A DNA stretch of 56,099 nt from Nitrospira sp. UBA5698 (lineage in GTDB: Bacteria; Nitrospirota; Nitrospiria; Nitrospirales; Nitrospiraceae). The notes under the pieces are model-generated. The model made no database searches. It worked only from the letters and a program-made list of their open reading frames with translations, and had not been told where the DNA came from. The translations under genes and the position numbers were made by a program. The stretch's first letter is position 1. Each line of letters begins with the position of its first letter. This document shows, one piece after another, positions 23,504 through 32,876 of this stretch. The stretch is from NCBI GenBank assembly GCA_002420115.1, contig DIHK01000038.1, positions 88,251-144,349 on the forward strand, in the 5' to 3' direction.

Positions 23504-24310
23504 TTAGGCGTTCACCAAGTGAACCGTGTGATGGGAAGACGGCAACTCAATCCCACGCGCTCGAAATCGTTCCAAAATCAGCTTGTTCAATTCCCCCTGA
23601 ACCGATCCATAATCTCCCACCGCTGTCCATGGAGCCACAGAAATCCCGATCGACGATTCTCCCAGCGACGACACACCTGCGCCGGGAGCAGGCTCTTTCA
23701 GGACTTTCGGATGCTGTTGGAGAATGTCCTTTACTTGTGCCAGTGCCTCATCAATATTGGTTCGGTGGGAGACTGGAATAGTGAGATTCACCTGACGGAT
23801 CGTGCCGAAGTTATGCAGAATCTCTCCGACAATCTTGCGATTGGGAATGATGACGCGCGATCGATCGGCATGCATCAGCGTCGTGGTGAAGATATCGATG
23901 ACGACAACATCTCCGTGAACACCGAGCAAAGAAATATGTTCGCCGACCTTGTAGGGCTTACTAAAGATAATCGAGAGCCCAGCCATCACATTGCTTAAGA
24001 CGCCTTGCAACGCCAGCCCGATGCCCACGCCGGCCACCCCGAGACCAGCGATCAACGGAGCAATGGGAACACCCACCGTTTGGAGTGCGATCATCGCCGT
24101 AAACAGCATGACAACGATCTTGACGATCCGCACCAGGAGCAGACGAACCGGTGGTTCCATCGTCTGCTTTTCAAGCGCTTGTTGGGAAAAATTCCCGGCC
24201 CAGCGCGACGCCATGCTTCCGATGACGACGATCCCGAGCGCGACCGCTACTTGCAGCCCATACTGCACGGCATATTGAGTGAGCATATCTACAGTATTCA
24301 TTGATGGCAT
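23504..24310 (-). CDS. mscS: Small-conductance mechanosensitive channel (MscS family)
   Basis: A 268-residue MscS-type protein of the short, YggB-like length. Three membrane helices lie at ~15-40, ~60-80 and ~85-115; TM3 shows the Gly/Ala-packed pore pattern 'AGLGVAGVGIGLALQGVLSN'. Then comes the beta domain ('FSKPYKVGEHISLLGVHGDVVVIDIF', 'IPNRKIVGEILHNFG') and an alpha-beta C-terminus. It releases solutes on osmotic shock at lower tension than MscL, so this window has both channel types. GGGAG precedes the start at 24310. It lies 4 bases after the AsmA-like stop, likely one operon. Confidence 0.93.
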   Translation of the reverse strand: MPSMNTVDMLTQYAVQYGLQVAVALGIVVIGSMASRWAGNFSQQALEKQTMEPPVRLLLVRIVKIVVMLFTAMIALQTVGVPIAPLIAGLGVAGVGIGLALQGVLSNVMAGLSIIFSKPYKVGEHISLLGVHGDVVVIDIFTTTLMHADRSRVIIPNRKIVGEILHNFGTIRQVNLTIPVSHRTNIDEALAQVKDILQQHPKVLKEPAPGAGVSSLGESSIGISVAPWTAVGDYGSVQGELNKLILERFRARGIELPSSHHTVHLVNA

Positions 24311-24314
24311 CTGC

Positions 24315-25964
24315 TTATCTCCCGAAGAGACCTTTGAGGAGCTCTTGTCCTTCCCTCTTCAAGTCGTCTGGTTTTGTCGTGCCCTTGAGCAATCCACCGA
24401 CGGCTTCTTCCACCTTCTTCTTCACCTGTTCCTGTACTTTCCCGGTTAGGCCCTTCACATCAACCCCGTACGACGGAGCTTGAGCCGTTCCAGTAATCGT
24501 GAGGGGAAGACTGAGCCGGCCCTCTTTCATGGCGATCTTGACGACGGGCGACGCAGCTGAAAGTTTTTGACTGACATCTTGTGACAAATTGAGGTTCACG
24601 ATCAAGTTCAGCTTTTGATCGAAGCCGATGGTGCCTCCGCCGGTAGCCTGAAAATCATGACTATCCATCAAGAGCCGCTGCACGTTGATCACCCCTTGCT
24701 TGATAGTCAGATCGGTCTCGACCGTCGAAAAGGCCGTAGCCTTTGCATCCCCCATCGAAATGCCCGCGACCTTGAGTGCATCAGCCACTTCCTGGAGAAT
24801 ATTCACTCCTTCGATCTTCCCATCTTTCACAGCCAGATGACCGGTCCCCTCCAAGGCCTTGGTGAGCTCCGGCATAGAGAACCCCTTGCCCTGTACCGAA
24901 AGGTCGGCACCGGCAGTGCCACTGATCGAGACAGGGGTCTCTGCGACAGCTTTGAGTGCCGGGCCAAGCTGGAGCCCTTGCAGTGCAACAGACCCTTTAA
25001 AGGGCGGTGCCTCTGCTCCTGCGATCATTTTCCCCTGCCCGTTTACCTCGCCGTCGAATAAACGGAATGACAGGGAATTGAGTTTCGCCTCTTGTCCTTT
25101 GATCTCCGTGATGATTTTGAGATCTCTGATCTCCACTGATTGTTTGAGCGGAAAACTCATCGGGAGGTTCGCCGTATTGATCGCCAGTGAGCTGATATTC
25201 ACCGTCGCATCATTCCCGGCAGCCTTTCCAGTAATGGTGAACTCCGTCTTTCCCATGCCGAGTTGGAAGTTGATGGCATCAATGTCCATCGTCTCTCTCA
25301 ATGGGCCGAAGGTCCCGTCGAGTTTCACCGGCATGTTGAATGGCTGCACAAGTGTCGCGACATGAAGATTTGGTGTCTGACCGAGGCGAACGTCACGCAG
25401 GAGCAGCTCCAGATCCTGCAACACATACTCAGCGGGTGTGGCTGACGACAGGTCGCGGTAGGTCAGCTTGCCTCCGTCGACAGACACACGATCCACGGCC
25501 AGCAACGCTAACAGCTTGAGCGGTCCTTCCGTCGAGGGGATCGGAGCGCGTGACGGCTTCTCCGGAACCGGCACCCCTTTTCGCCCGATCGTCGACGCAT
25601 TGAGAACCCCATTCTTATTCTTGATGACCGTAATGACCGGACCGTGGAGCGTGATCTCCTCAACCTCCACTTTGCCGCTCAGTAACGGCATCAGCTTTAC
25701 ACCCACGTCCAATGACGAAAGAGACGCGAACGGACCTGAACTAAACGCTGGATCATCCAAGACCGAAAACCCCGCCACACGCGCGCCGATCCTTGGCCAG
25801 ACCGTGAGGCGAATCTCTTGCAGCTGAATCTTACGATTCAACGCCTCTTCGATTTCCGGTTTGTACTGATCTTGATATTTGCTGAGATCGACCAGGAAAG
25901 GAAGCGCAAGCACCCCGCCGACCAGAAGTACGACGAGGACGAGCAAGCCGATGGCTATTTTCAT
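24315..25964 (-). CDS. AsmA family protein
   Basis: 549 residues from the ATG at 25964 (GGAGG eight bases upstream; an earlier in-frame start at 26048 has none). An N-terminal membrane helix ('IAIGLLVLVVLLVGGVLALP') anchors it in the inner membrane, and the long rest is periplasmic. The AsmA hallmarks are present: 'LVDLSKYQDQYKPEIEEALNRKIQL' near the start, repeated beta-rich layers, and 'LTKALEGTGHLAVKDGKIEGVNI' near residues 365-390. The family belongs to the bridge-like lipid-transfer proteins that move phospholipids to the outer membrane. It is a mid-sized member, and precedes mscS. Confidence 0.85.
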   Translation of the reverse strand: MKIAIGLLVLVVLLVGGVLALPFLVDLSKYQDQYKPEIEEALNRKIQLQEIRLTVWPRIGARVAGFSVLDDPAFSSGPFASLSSLDVGVKLMPLLSGKVEVEEITLHGPVITVIKNKNGVLNASTIGRKGVPVPEKPSRAPIPSTEGPLKLLALLAVDRVSVDGGKLTYRDLSSATPAEYVLQDLELLLRDVRLGQTPNLHVATLVQPFNMPVKLDGTFGPLRETMDIDAINFQLGMGKTEFTITGKAAGNDATVNISSLAINTANLPMSFPLKQSVEIRDLKIITEIKGQEAKLNSLSFRLFDGEVNGQGKMIAGAEAPPFKGSVALQGLQLGPALKAVAETPVSISGTAGADLSVQGKGFSMPELTKALEGTGHLAVKDGKIEGVNILQEVADALKVAGISMGDAKATAFSTVETDLTIKQGVINVQRLLMDSHDFQATGGGTIGFDQKLNLIVNLNLSQDVSQKLSAASPVVKIAMKEGRLSLPLTITGTAQAPSYGVDVKGLTGKVQEQVKKKVEEAVGGLLKGTTKPDDLKREGQELLKGLFGR

Positions 25965-26160
25965 ATCAATCGCCTCCGGGTGAAGTTTAAGTATATAAAC
26001 GGGTTTCGATCGAGTCAACGCTACGGCAAGCAGAAACCAGGCTCGCAACTACTGGGAGAGATACGACGTGCTGTCTACGATGAAGCCTAAAGATTGTTTC
26101 GTGAAGTGTGTTTCACGGACTTGTCTGACTATGACCGGATGACCAATGCCGAGGTGGAGG

Positions 26161-26367
26161 CTACCCTCGTGTCGATCGGACAGCCGGCGGTTCTTCTGAT
26201 GGATGGGAACCCGGCTTGTCGAGGAACGTCAGGAGGCCGATCAAGAATACACCCGAGATCAGCCAGGCACACCCAACGACCCATCTTCTTTGGGCAAAGG
26301 ACAACATCCCCATAAGAAACACCACGGTCCCCACGAGTCCAGCTATGCCTGTGCCAAAGGAACTCAT
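26161..26367 (-). CDS. Small two-helix membrane protein
   Basis: 68 residues with two hydrophobic segments, 'GIAGLVGTVVFLMGMLSFA' and 'WVVGCAWLISGVFLIGLLTF', joined by a short basic turn (QRRW), and a polar tail. GGGGGAGGG stands just before the ATG at 26367, which argues that it is translated. I recognise no family. It stands between the AsmA-like and methyltransferase genes. Confidence 0.55.
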   Translation of the reverse strand: MSSFGTGIAGLVGTVVFLMGMLSFAQRRWVVGCAWLISGVFLIGLLTFLDKPGSHPSEEPPAVRSTRG

Positions 26368-26444
26368 TACCCTCCCCCTCTGTATTTCGCATTCTGGATG
26401 GGTCCGTATTCAGAATGCAACCGAGTCTTAACCGGCGCCGCTTA

Positions 26445-27881
26445 TTACCGACAATCGAAGTGGCAATATTCGATCGGGCTAGGAGGGGCGCTCATGGCCA
26501 TCATCATCGCATCGGGATCATAGCCGATGTCTTCTAGATCCCTCTGTGCGCGCGTGAGTTCCTCCTCGGTCACATAGGCCACAGTGTCGGGAATGCCGGT
26601 CTCTTTCAACGAGCGAAGAATCGCTCCCAACGCCTCTCGCTCTTCCGGCGGAATATTTGTTCCCAGCGGAAACACGAGGCGATGGCGATAGGGACTCTCG
26701 AACGTCTCATCCAGCGCTCGGATAGTCTTCAGAACCAGACGGTCCTGCTCCCATGGCTGAAGCCTCGGCCCCGCAGATGGATGGGTCGCCAAGAGATCCA
26801 TGAGGGTCATGACGTTCGTGTTCAACGATCGCCCCACGAACTCCCGCTGAGCCTCCAGATTGATCTGCTTGAAGCCCAGGTGTTTGGCCACAGCCTCGAC
26901 TAACGCAAAGTTGATCATAAAGCTATATTGTCCACCGAACTGGCCGTAGCAGGGCTTCTCAGGATCGTTGAGGACTTTCATGTCGCCCGTCCCCGCATCG
27001 AACACACTGAGCCCGACTGCATCCGGGGCCAACAATCGCTTGGCCTCCTTCAGCGTGGTAAAGGCACCGAGATTGACCGGCACCAACACTTCCTGGTCGA
27101 TGGCCTGAAGGAATTCCACGATTGTTTTCCTGTAGGGCACATCCTTCCATTCGACCTTCCGATATTCCTTTTCCCACACGAGCTCATCCAGAAACGGCGG
27201 GAAGGTCTTGATCGCCTCGAGATCCTGCCCCTGAAACGCCCGGACGAACCCAGACCAATCCTGGATCTGGGCATGGAGAAACTCGCTCACGTTGGGACGG
27301 ATATACTCTTCTTCGATGTCCCCTCCGTGTTTGGCGAACAATTTCGTCGGCAGATCATTCCACAACTCATTGCAGAAGATACGATCCACACTCCTCTCGG
27401 CCAGGCCCGCGAGATGCTCAATTGAACCGCAATGGCTGTCTACACGATCCCGATGGGCGACCAAATCCGGATGGGCCAACGCGCCATCCAATACCGGCTG
27501 CTCCCAATCCACCATGACATACCGCACGCGGGGATAGATCGCGCCTTGTCTGTCGAGCATTTTGAGATGACTGAGAAAACACGCGGCGAGATTCCCATTG
27601 CCTGGACCCAACTCTACTACGGTGAGGGGTGACTCCGATGCATTTTCGTTTGATGCCAGACGCCTGGCACCCGATGCTTTTTCACGCTTCGTGACGCGGT
27701 CGTAGTAATCGGCGGCTAGAGCATGTGCCAGACGGAAATCCGCTGAGGCAAAGGTTTGATAATACGATCGCAGTTGGCTCCCCCGTAACCTATAGAACAT
27801 CTGGTTGAGATGCGTCTGCCACTGATCAAGTGGCTTGTATTCACCAATCAGTTGCGGAAGGGCATCAGCGTCTTGCAGCAT
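26445..27881 (-). CDS. MidA/NDUFAF7-like SAM-dependent methyltransferase
   Basis: 478 residues. The SAM-binding motif I is 'VVELGPGNGNLAACFLSH' (~residues 93-110), followed by 'VRYVMVDWEQPVLDGA' and 'DRIFCNELWNDLPTKLF', which matches the N-E-(L)-x-D-x-L-P signature of the MidA family (COG1565). In mitochondria the homologue methylates an arginine of complex I; bacterial substrates are not settled. The C-terminal ~120 residues are helical and extra to the core domain. No operon partner is obvious. Usual lengths for the family are ~350-400, so this member is longer. Confidence 0.75.
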   Translation of the reverse strand: MLQDADALPQLIGEYKPLDQWQTHLNQMFYRLRGSQLRSYYQTFASADFRLAHALAADYYDRVTKREKASGARRLASNENASESPLTVVELGPGNGNLAACFLSHLKMLDRQGAIYPRVRYVMVDWEQPVLDGALAHPDLVAHRDRVDSHCGSIEHLAGLAERSVDRIFCNELWNDLPTKLFAKHGGDIEEEYIRPNVSEFLHAQIQDWSGFVRAFQGQDLEAIKTFPPFLDELVWEKEYRKVEWKDVPYRKTIVEFLQAIDQEVLVPVNLGAFTTLKEAKRLLAPDAVGLSVFDAGTGDMKVLNDPEKPCYGQFGGQYSFMINFALVEAVAKHLGFKQINLEAQREFVGRSLNTNVMTLMDLLATHPSAGPRLQPWEQDRLVLKTIRALDETFESPYRHRLVFPLGTNIPPEEREALGAILRSLKETGIPDTVAYVTEEELTRAQRDLEDIGYDPDAMMMAMSAPPSPIEYCHFDCR

Positions 27882-28025
27882 ATCGTTTCATCACCACCTT
27901 GAAGGTTATCGAGCAATGGGACGAAGAGTGGGGGAAATCCTAACAGATGCCTGGAAAACGCCGCAATGGGCTGCTTACTCCACACTTCCTTGACAGTACG
28001 ATATCGGTGGGTGTAGCAGACGGAT

Positions 28026-28598
28026 ATGAGGCCGAACCGATCAACCGTTGCCGCCATAGTGATGCTGGCGTCCTTCCCTTGGGGGATGGCCGTAACGGGC
28101 GAAGATCTCCCGCTCACGGAAAACGTGCCGATCTCCGAGTTTCAGAACCGCACAGAAGACGTCCGGACCTACGACTTTAATGCTCCTCCACAAGGTCTCT
28201 TTCGTTCGATCACCTTGGCGGAGGATTTTGAGGAGCGGTTGGGTTTCCAGCGCACTCATGAGATCGTGCCGATCAACCCGACGGAACGATTCCCTGCGAA
28301 TGTCACCGCCATTGTGATTGTCTTTGCACTGCATCAACACTATCAGGCCTTCACGGTGTTTGGCCGTTGCATGCCCGAACGGGTGGCAGGACTCTCGCCG
28401 GCGGCCATTGTGAGTGAAGATGCCATGCATATCGCCTTAGAGGATGAAAGCGGCTATCTCAGATTGTTGCCGCCCAATGAAGGATGGAAGCCTGGTCGAT
28501 ACAAAGTCGAAATTCATACGGGTGAACAAATCAATGAGATGAGCCTCATGGGTACCATGCGGTTTACCATTGTCGCATCCGGCACAGATTCCGATTAA
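28026..28598 (+). CDS. Exported hypothetical protein
   Basis: 190 residues with a signal peptide ('TVAAIVMLASFPWGMAVT', cleavage about residue 25). The mature part has a beta-sandwich look: 'VTAIVIVFALHQHYQAFTVFGRCMPERV', 'LRLLPPNEGWKPGRYKVEIHTGEQINE' and 'GTMRFTIVA'. The 'GWKPGRYKVEI..G' phrase is common in Ig-like or carbohydrate-binding modules of secreted proteins. No catalytic motif. It is divergently transcribed from the methyltransferase gene (145-base gap). Confidence 0.6.
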   Translation: MRPNRSTVAAIVMLASFPWGMAVTGEDLPLTENVPISEFQNRTEDVRTYDFNAPPQGLFRSITLAEDFEERLGFQRTHEIVPINPTERFPANVTAIVIVFALHQHYQAFTVFGRCMPERVAGLSPAAIVSEDAMHIALEDESGYLRLLPPNEGWKPGRYKVEIHTGEQINEMSLMGTMRFTIVASGTDSD

Positions 28599-28700
28599 CG
28601 CTCCGCTTCAAACCTCTTTTCGGTACGTGTTTGACCCTCTCTCCCCCTTCCGTTAGAATGCTGCGTTCCCTAGCGTGACCTCAGACAGCCGCGCGAGTCT

Positions 28701-29522
28701 TTGCTGAATATGACACCGCCATCAAGCCCCTGGGCCTCGGTTATCGTCCCGATCAAGGACGAGCGGGACAACCTACCCCCTCTCGTTGCCAGTCTGACGA
28801 AAGTCATGGATTCGTACGAGCGCTCACAGTCCCGTCCGTACGAAATTATTTTCGTCGACGACGGCAGCAGCGACGGCAGCAGCGAGGAGTTAGACCGATT
28901 GGCCAAGGCAGACCAACGGGTTCGAGTCTTTCACTTCGACCGTAATTACGGTAAGACCTGCGCGCTGGAAGCCGGCTTTCATCAGTCGTCCGGCGAGATC
29001 ATCATTCAGATCGACGGCGATCTCCAGCAGGACAGCGAAGATATTCTCAAATTACTTCCGCATACCGCGACGCACGACGTGGTGTGTGGTTGGCGACAAC
29101 AGCGACAGGACGGTCTCGTCAAAAAACTCTCGTCGTTGATCGCCAATCGATTCCGAAACCATTTCACACACGACGGGGTCCATGATACAGGATGTCCGCT
29201 CAAGGTGTTCCGACGTCCGGTGTTGGAACGAATCCGGCTTTTCGAGGGCATGCATCGATTTTTCCCTGCCCTCGCGTTGATGCATGGATTCACGGTCACG
29301 GAAGTGCCAGTCCGGCACTACGCCCGTCTGCATGGCGTATCCAAGTACGGCATGGGCAACCGTCTCTTCAAGTCCCTCTATGATCTGATCGCGGTGCGAT
29401 GGATGCAACAGCGTGTGATCCAGTACAAATTCCGTAGCCAGCAACCAAACCCCGCCAAACTGAAAACGCTCCTGCAAGAACAGACCATGAGCATCTCCCT
29501 CCACACACCTCATGACCACTGA
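28701..29522 (+). CDS. Family 2 glycosyltransferase (polyprenyl-phosphate type)
   Basis: A 273-residue GT2 enzyme: 'ASVIVPIKDERDNLPPL' at the start, 'YEIIFVDDGSSDGS' (nucleotide-sugar binding), 'RNYGKTCALEAGF', the DxD-containing 'IQIDGDLQQDSEDI', and 'HDTGCPLKVFRR' and 'RYARLHGVSKYG'-like 'VRHYARLHGVSKYG'. This is the dolichyl-phosphate mannose synthase/ArnC group, which puts a sugar on a polyprenyl-phosphate carrier at the cytoplasmic face. There is no C-terminal membrane domain. It overlaps the LpxB-N gene by 11 bases and forms an operon with it and the GT39 gene. Confidence 0.9.
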   Translation: MLNMTPPSSPWASVIVPIKDERDNLPPLVASLTKVMDSYERSQSRPYEIIFVDDGSSDGSSEELDRLAKADQRVRVFHFDRNYGKTCALEAGFHQSSGEIIIQIDGDLQQDSEDILKLLPHTATHDVVCGWRQQRQDGLVKKLSSLIANRFRNHFTHDGVHDTGCPLKVFRRPVLERIRLFEGMHRFFPALALMHGFTVTEVPVRHYARLHGVSKYGMGNRLFKSLYDLIAVRWMQQRVIQYKFRSQQPNPAKLKTLLQEQTMSISLHTPHDH

Positions 29523-29802
29523 AACCCTCTGGCTCGGCATCGGCTTTTTCGGCCAAGCTCTGTTTTTTGGCCGTTGGGTCGTGCAATGGATTGCATCCGA
29601 GCGGAATGCGGAGAGCCGTGTGCCCGTTTCATTCTGGTATATGAGTCTCATTGGAGGGCTGATTACGCTCACCTACGCCATCTACCGGATGGACCCGGTA
29701 TTTATTTCCGGTCAGGCCATAGGCTCAGTCGTCTATGTGCGGAATCTTGTCCTGATTCATCGCGCAGATCAGACCAAGAGCCAGTCTCCGTCGCAGACAT
29801 GA
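29512..29802 (+). CDS. LpxB N-terminal-domain (LAB-N) membrane protein
   Basis: 96 residues: three membrane segments ('LWLGIGFFGQALFFGRWVVQW', 'VSFWYMSLIGGLITLTYAIY', 'VFISGQAIGSVVYVRNLVLI' in pieces) with the LAB-N pattern F-G-x-x-x-F-x-x-R-x-x-x-Q-W and S-x-x-P-x-x-F-W. It is a stand-alone version of the domain found at the N-terminus of some LpxB proteins; it is thought to act as a flippase-like or carrier helper in lipid-linked sugar transfer. It is placed between GT2 and GT39 genes, a common grouping. Confidence 0.88.
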   Translation: MTTETLWLGIGFFGQALFFGRWVVQWIASERNAESRVPVSFWYMSLIGGLITLTYAIYRMDPVFISGQAIGSVVYVRNLVLIHRADQTKSQSPSQT

Positions 29803-29866
29803 ACCGTTGGGAAACAGACCACGTGTTAATGCCTCTCTTTACCCACTGGTAACGACCACCCTGACG

Positions 29867-31627
29867 ATGGATCGACTCGCACCTCCTCCCATACATCTCC
29901 TGCTGCTGTTCCTCCTGTCCAGCCTGCTCTTTTTCATCGGCCTCGGCGGCATGGGCTTGACAGATCGTGATGAGGGCCGCAATGCCGAAGCCGGCCGTGA
30001 AATGTTCGCCTCCGGTGATTTACTCACCCCCACTTTCAACGGAGAACTCCGTGTCGCCAAGCCGGTCTTCGTCTATTGGCTGATGACGCTGTCGTACCAC
30101 GTCTTCGGGGTGAATGAGTTTGCAGCCCGGTTTCCCTCCGCTCTATTCGGGGTTGCCTTGATCCTGATGCATTACGTGTTCCTCACCAAGCTACGAGGAC
30201 CAACGGTCGGTTTGTATGGCGCTCTCATGTTATTGCTGAATATCGAGATCCTGGCGCTCGGACGTATGGCCATTACCGATAGCGTCTTGATCTTTTTCAC
30301 CACACTGTCGCTCTATAGTTTTTGGCTCGGCCTTCAGGAACCGGGCTCAGGTCGCCACTGGATATGGGGATTTTATGTTGGCATGGCCTTGGCTACCTTG
30401 ACGAAGGGGCCGGTAGGATTTGCCGTTCCGCTGATCACGGTGCTCCTCTACCTTGCGGCCACGCGACGGTGGCAGCTCTTTTGGGAACGGGGCGTTCCTC
30501 TTGCCGGCACTTTGCTCTTCTTCATCCTGGCCGGTCCTTGGTACGCAGCCATGTTCCTCATCCACGGCGACGCCTACTCCTCGCAAGCACAGGTTCATAC
30601 AGTGGGCCGCTTTCTCGCTCCGATGGAGGGACATGGGGTGGGTTGGTGGTTCTATATTCCTGTGTTGCTGCTCGGGTTCTATCCCTGGAGCAGCTTCCTG
30701 CCTGCCGGACTCTATCACGCCTACGTCACTTGGCGCGCATTCCGTTCACGGCAGAACCAGACACACGCACTGCCTGAGGCAAGGACAGCGGAGATTTCTC
30801 ACGACGAACTGAACTGGTTTATGGGGCTCTGGATTGTTGGCGTGTTTATCTTCTTTAGCCTCTCCTCTACTCGATTGCCTCATTATATTGGCCCACTGTT
30901 TCCCGCCTGCGCGATCCTTGCGGCCTCCTATTGGACTCAGGGGTTACAGGATCCGTCAACCAAAGGATTGCGAGGTTCCATCCACTTTTTGATGAGCGTT
31001 GGATATCTCCTCGCGATCGGATTTGCATGTGCTCCTGCCCTCTTCGCCAAATTCTCAGAGAAAATGGTGAAAGAGTTCCCTCTCGCCACCCAGTTCGATC
31101 TGGGCCCTGGACCATATGCTGGTGCAACGATCGTCGTGCTGGCTATGGGATTGGTCGGATATTTCGGGCTGAATGACGACAAGCGTGCACTCGCATTCGG
31201 CGTGGCCGGAGGTGCACTGGCGAGTGTCTTCCTCGTGGCCATCCTGACCATCGTTCCCGGACTCAACCGCTATGCCATCGCGCCGCCGCAAGAACTCGCG
31301 TATGCAGCCGGATTGAATCTCCAACCAACGGACCAACTCATCGCGTTTGGCTCAACCCGTCCCTCCTTTGCATTCTACGCTCGACGAACCGTGAGCTTTA
31401 TCCCTTCCAATGAGCTCGACCGCTTGCGTACCGCTCTCGGCAAGGACGGGCGCATCATGATTCTGTTGCCGGAATACCTGCAAGATACCTTGCCCAAAGA
31501 AGCAGCAGGGTTTCAGCCCATTCTCAAACGGTATGGCTTTCTCTTACTCAGCAATCAGCCTGTCGTCGAGGCGCCTCAGGGGGTCGATGCCGCTCCCTCT
31601 CAATCATCCAAGCCGTTGGGCCATTAG
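29867..31627 (+). CDS. GT39-family (ArnT-like) glycosyltransferase
   Basis: About 586 residues from the ATG at 29867; the longer frame starts with TTG at 29807. It is a multi-pass membrane protein: an N-terminal helix 'LLLLFLLSSLLFFIGLGG', then the conserved periplasmic loop 'LTDRDEGRNAEAGREMFASG' carrying the catalytic Asp-Glu and 'RVAKPVFVYWLM', followed by ~10 further helices. This is the ArnT/PMT pattern: transfer of a sugar from polyprenyl phosphate to lipid A or proteins in the periplasm. With the GT2 and LAB-N genes it forms a complete carrier-loading, flipping and transfer unit. The substrate is unknown. The C-terminal ~150 residues are a soluble domain. Confidence 0.9.
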   Translation: MDRLAPPPIHLLLLFLLSSLLFFIGLGGMGLTDRDEGRNAEAGREMFASGDLLTPTFNGELRVAKPVFVYWLMTLSYHVFGVNEFAARFPSALFGVALILMHYVFLTKLRGPTVGLYGALMLLLNIEILALGRMAITDSVLIFFTTLSLYSFWLGLQEPGSGRHWIWGFYVGMALATLTKGPVGFAVPLITVLLYLAATRRWQLFWERGVPLAGTLLFFILAGPWYAAMFLIHGDAYSSQAQVHTVGRFLAPMEGHGVGWWFYIPVLLLGFYPWSSFLPAGLYHAYVTWRAFRSRQNQTHALPEARTAEISHDELNWFMGLWIVGVFIFFSLSSTRLPHYIGPLFPACAILAASYWTQGLQDPSTKGLRGSIHFLMSVGYLLAIGFACAPALFAKFSEKMVKEFPLATQFDLGPGPYAGATIVVLAMGLVGYFGLNDDKRALAFGVAGGALASVFLVAILTIVPGLNRYAIAPPQELAYAAGLNLQPTDQLIAFGSTRPSFAFYARRTVSFIPSNELDRLRTALGKDGRIMILLPEYLQDTLPKEAAGFQPILKRYGFLLLSNQPVVEAPQGVDAAPSQSSKPLGH

Positions 31628-31710
31628 CCCCTCGTCTGATTGACACTTCCACGCTTCGCTCCCCATTTCTCGTGATGCATCGCCCAGACGAATAGCACTC
31701 GATGAGAGGA

Positions 31711-32802
31711 TTACTGAAACGGCAGGATTCCTCGCGCAGTCGCGAGCGTCAATAGGGCAAGACAAAGACTCCCGAGAACGACGCCTTCCCTAAGAACAGT
31801 CCGGATTGTAGCTTGCGCCTTTGGTTCGTGAGAGCGCGTGCGATTCCGAAACCAGGTCGCCACGCAGACACAGCCGACTGAACCGGCCACGAGCGGCGAT
31901 GTCGTCATGGCAGCAATCCCGAAAGGCATGAGAAGCATGGAAGCAGTCACCGGCCATGCCGGGTGACTAGATCCGGTGCCCCTAAGCCAATAATCTTTCC
32001 TACTCCACAGCCCCCCGACAATGGAGATAGTTCCTACCGCTACAAGCGCGAGCCCAGCCATTCCATCTTCCATCTGGTGAGACAAGGTCCACAACACACC
32101 GAACACACTTGAAACGGCAATGGCGGCATAGTGCAACCCCTCCTGCAACGAGGTGCGCCATTCCCGCAATGGGGCCGCCGCAACACAACCGCTGAGAATC
32201 CCAATGACGGCTCCTCCCATCACATCGGTCGGGAAATGCGATCCCCTCAGCACACGGCTAATCCCGACGAATAGTGCGATCCCTAGACAAACCGGTCCAA
32301 CCACGGGGAACCGTTTGGCCAACACCGTTGCGACGGCAAAACTCGCCGTACTATGGCCGGACGGAAAGGAGTCGAGTCCGGAGACGAACGAGAAGCTCAT
32401 CTGCCAGTCTCCCGAATGCACAAATTTCGGGCGAGGCCTGCCGATGAGGTGCTTCAGCACATTGGCAAGTAAGGCTGCAATCCCGTGGGCGATCAACGTC
32501 TGAACCGCGACACGGTTGATATGCGGCTTTTCGAAAGCCCAGGCCATGGCGAGCAGAAAGAGGCTCAAGAATACGAGACGCCACCCTTGGCCGATCCAGT
32601 CTCCCCAGTTGCTGGTAAACGCCATCCAGGGAACGGTCAATTGATCCCAGGGGAGATGGATCGTCACCGAACGCACGTACCTGGTGATCGGCAAATCCAA
32701 GCGGGCCAAGCCAAACAGACTGACCCCTAAGGCCATGCAGGAACAACCAACTTGGGCAAGCGCTGCAGCCGTAGGATGGGATGGTTGCGATGGAACACTC
32801 AT
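31711..32802 (-). CDS. PAP2-family membrane phosphatase
   Basis: About 363 residues if begun at the ATG at 32802; an in-frame TTG at 32889 would add 29 residues and overlap the TolB-like gene by 13 bases, and neither has a strong ribosome site. All three PAP2 motifs are present: 'KHLIGRPRP', 'FPSGHST' and 'SRVLRGSHFPTDVMGG', with the catalytic His residues, between membrane helices. The C-terminal ~130 residues add more membrane helices. The family removes phosphate from lipids such as undecaprenyl pyrophosphate or phosphatidic acid. Follows the TolB-like gene on the same strand. Confidence 0.88.
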   Translation of the reverse strand: MSVPSQPSHPTAAALAQVGCSCMALGVSLFGLARLDLPITRYVRSVTIHLPWDQLTVPWMAFTSNWGDWIGQGWRLVFLSLFLLAMAWAFEKPHINRVAVQTLIAHGIAALLANVLKHLIGRPRPKFVHSGDWQMSFSFVSGLDSFPSGHSTASFAVATVLAKRFPVVGPVCLGIALFVGISRVLRGSHFPTDVMGGAVIGILSGCVAAAPLREWRTSLQEGLHYAAIAVSSVFGVLWTLSHQMEDGMAGLALVAVGTISIVGGLWSRKDYWLRGTGSSHPAWPVTASMLLMPFGIAAMTTSPLVAGSVGCVCVATWFRNRTRSHEPKAQATIRTVLREGVVLGSLCLALLTLATARGILPFQ

Positions 32803-32876
32803 CGAGCTGCAACTTGAACTGACCGCCCTGAACTGCTGAGACTCCCTACGACTCGCTCGTGGAGGATCACTGCGGC

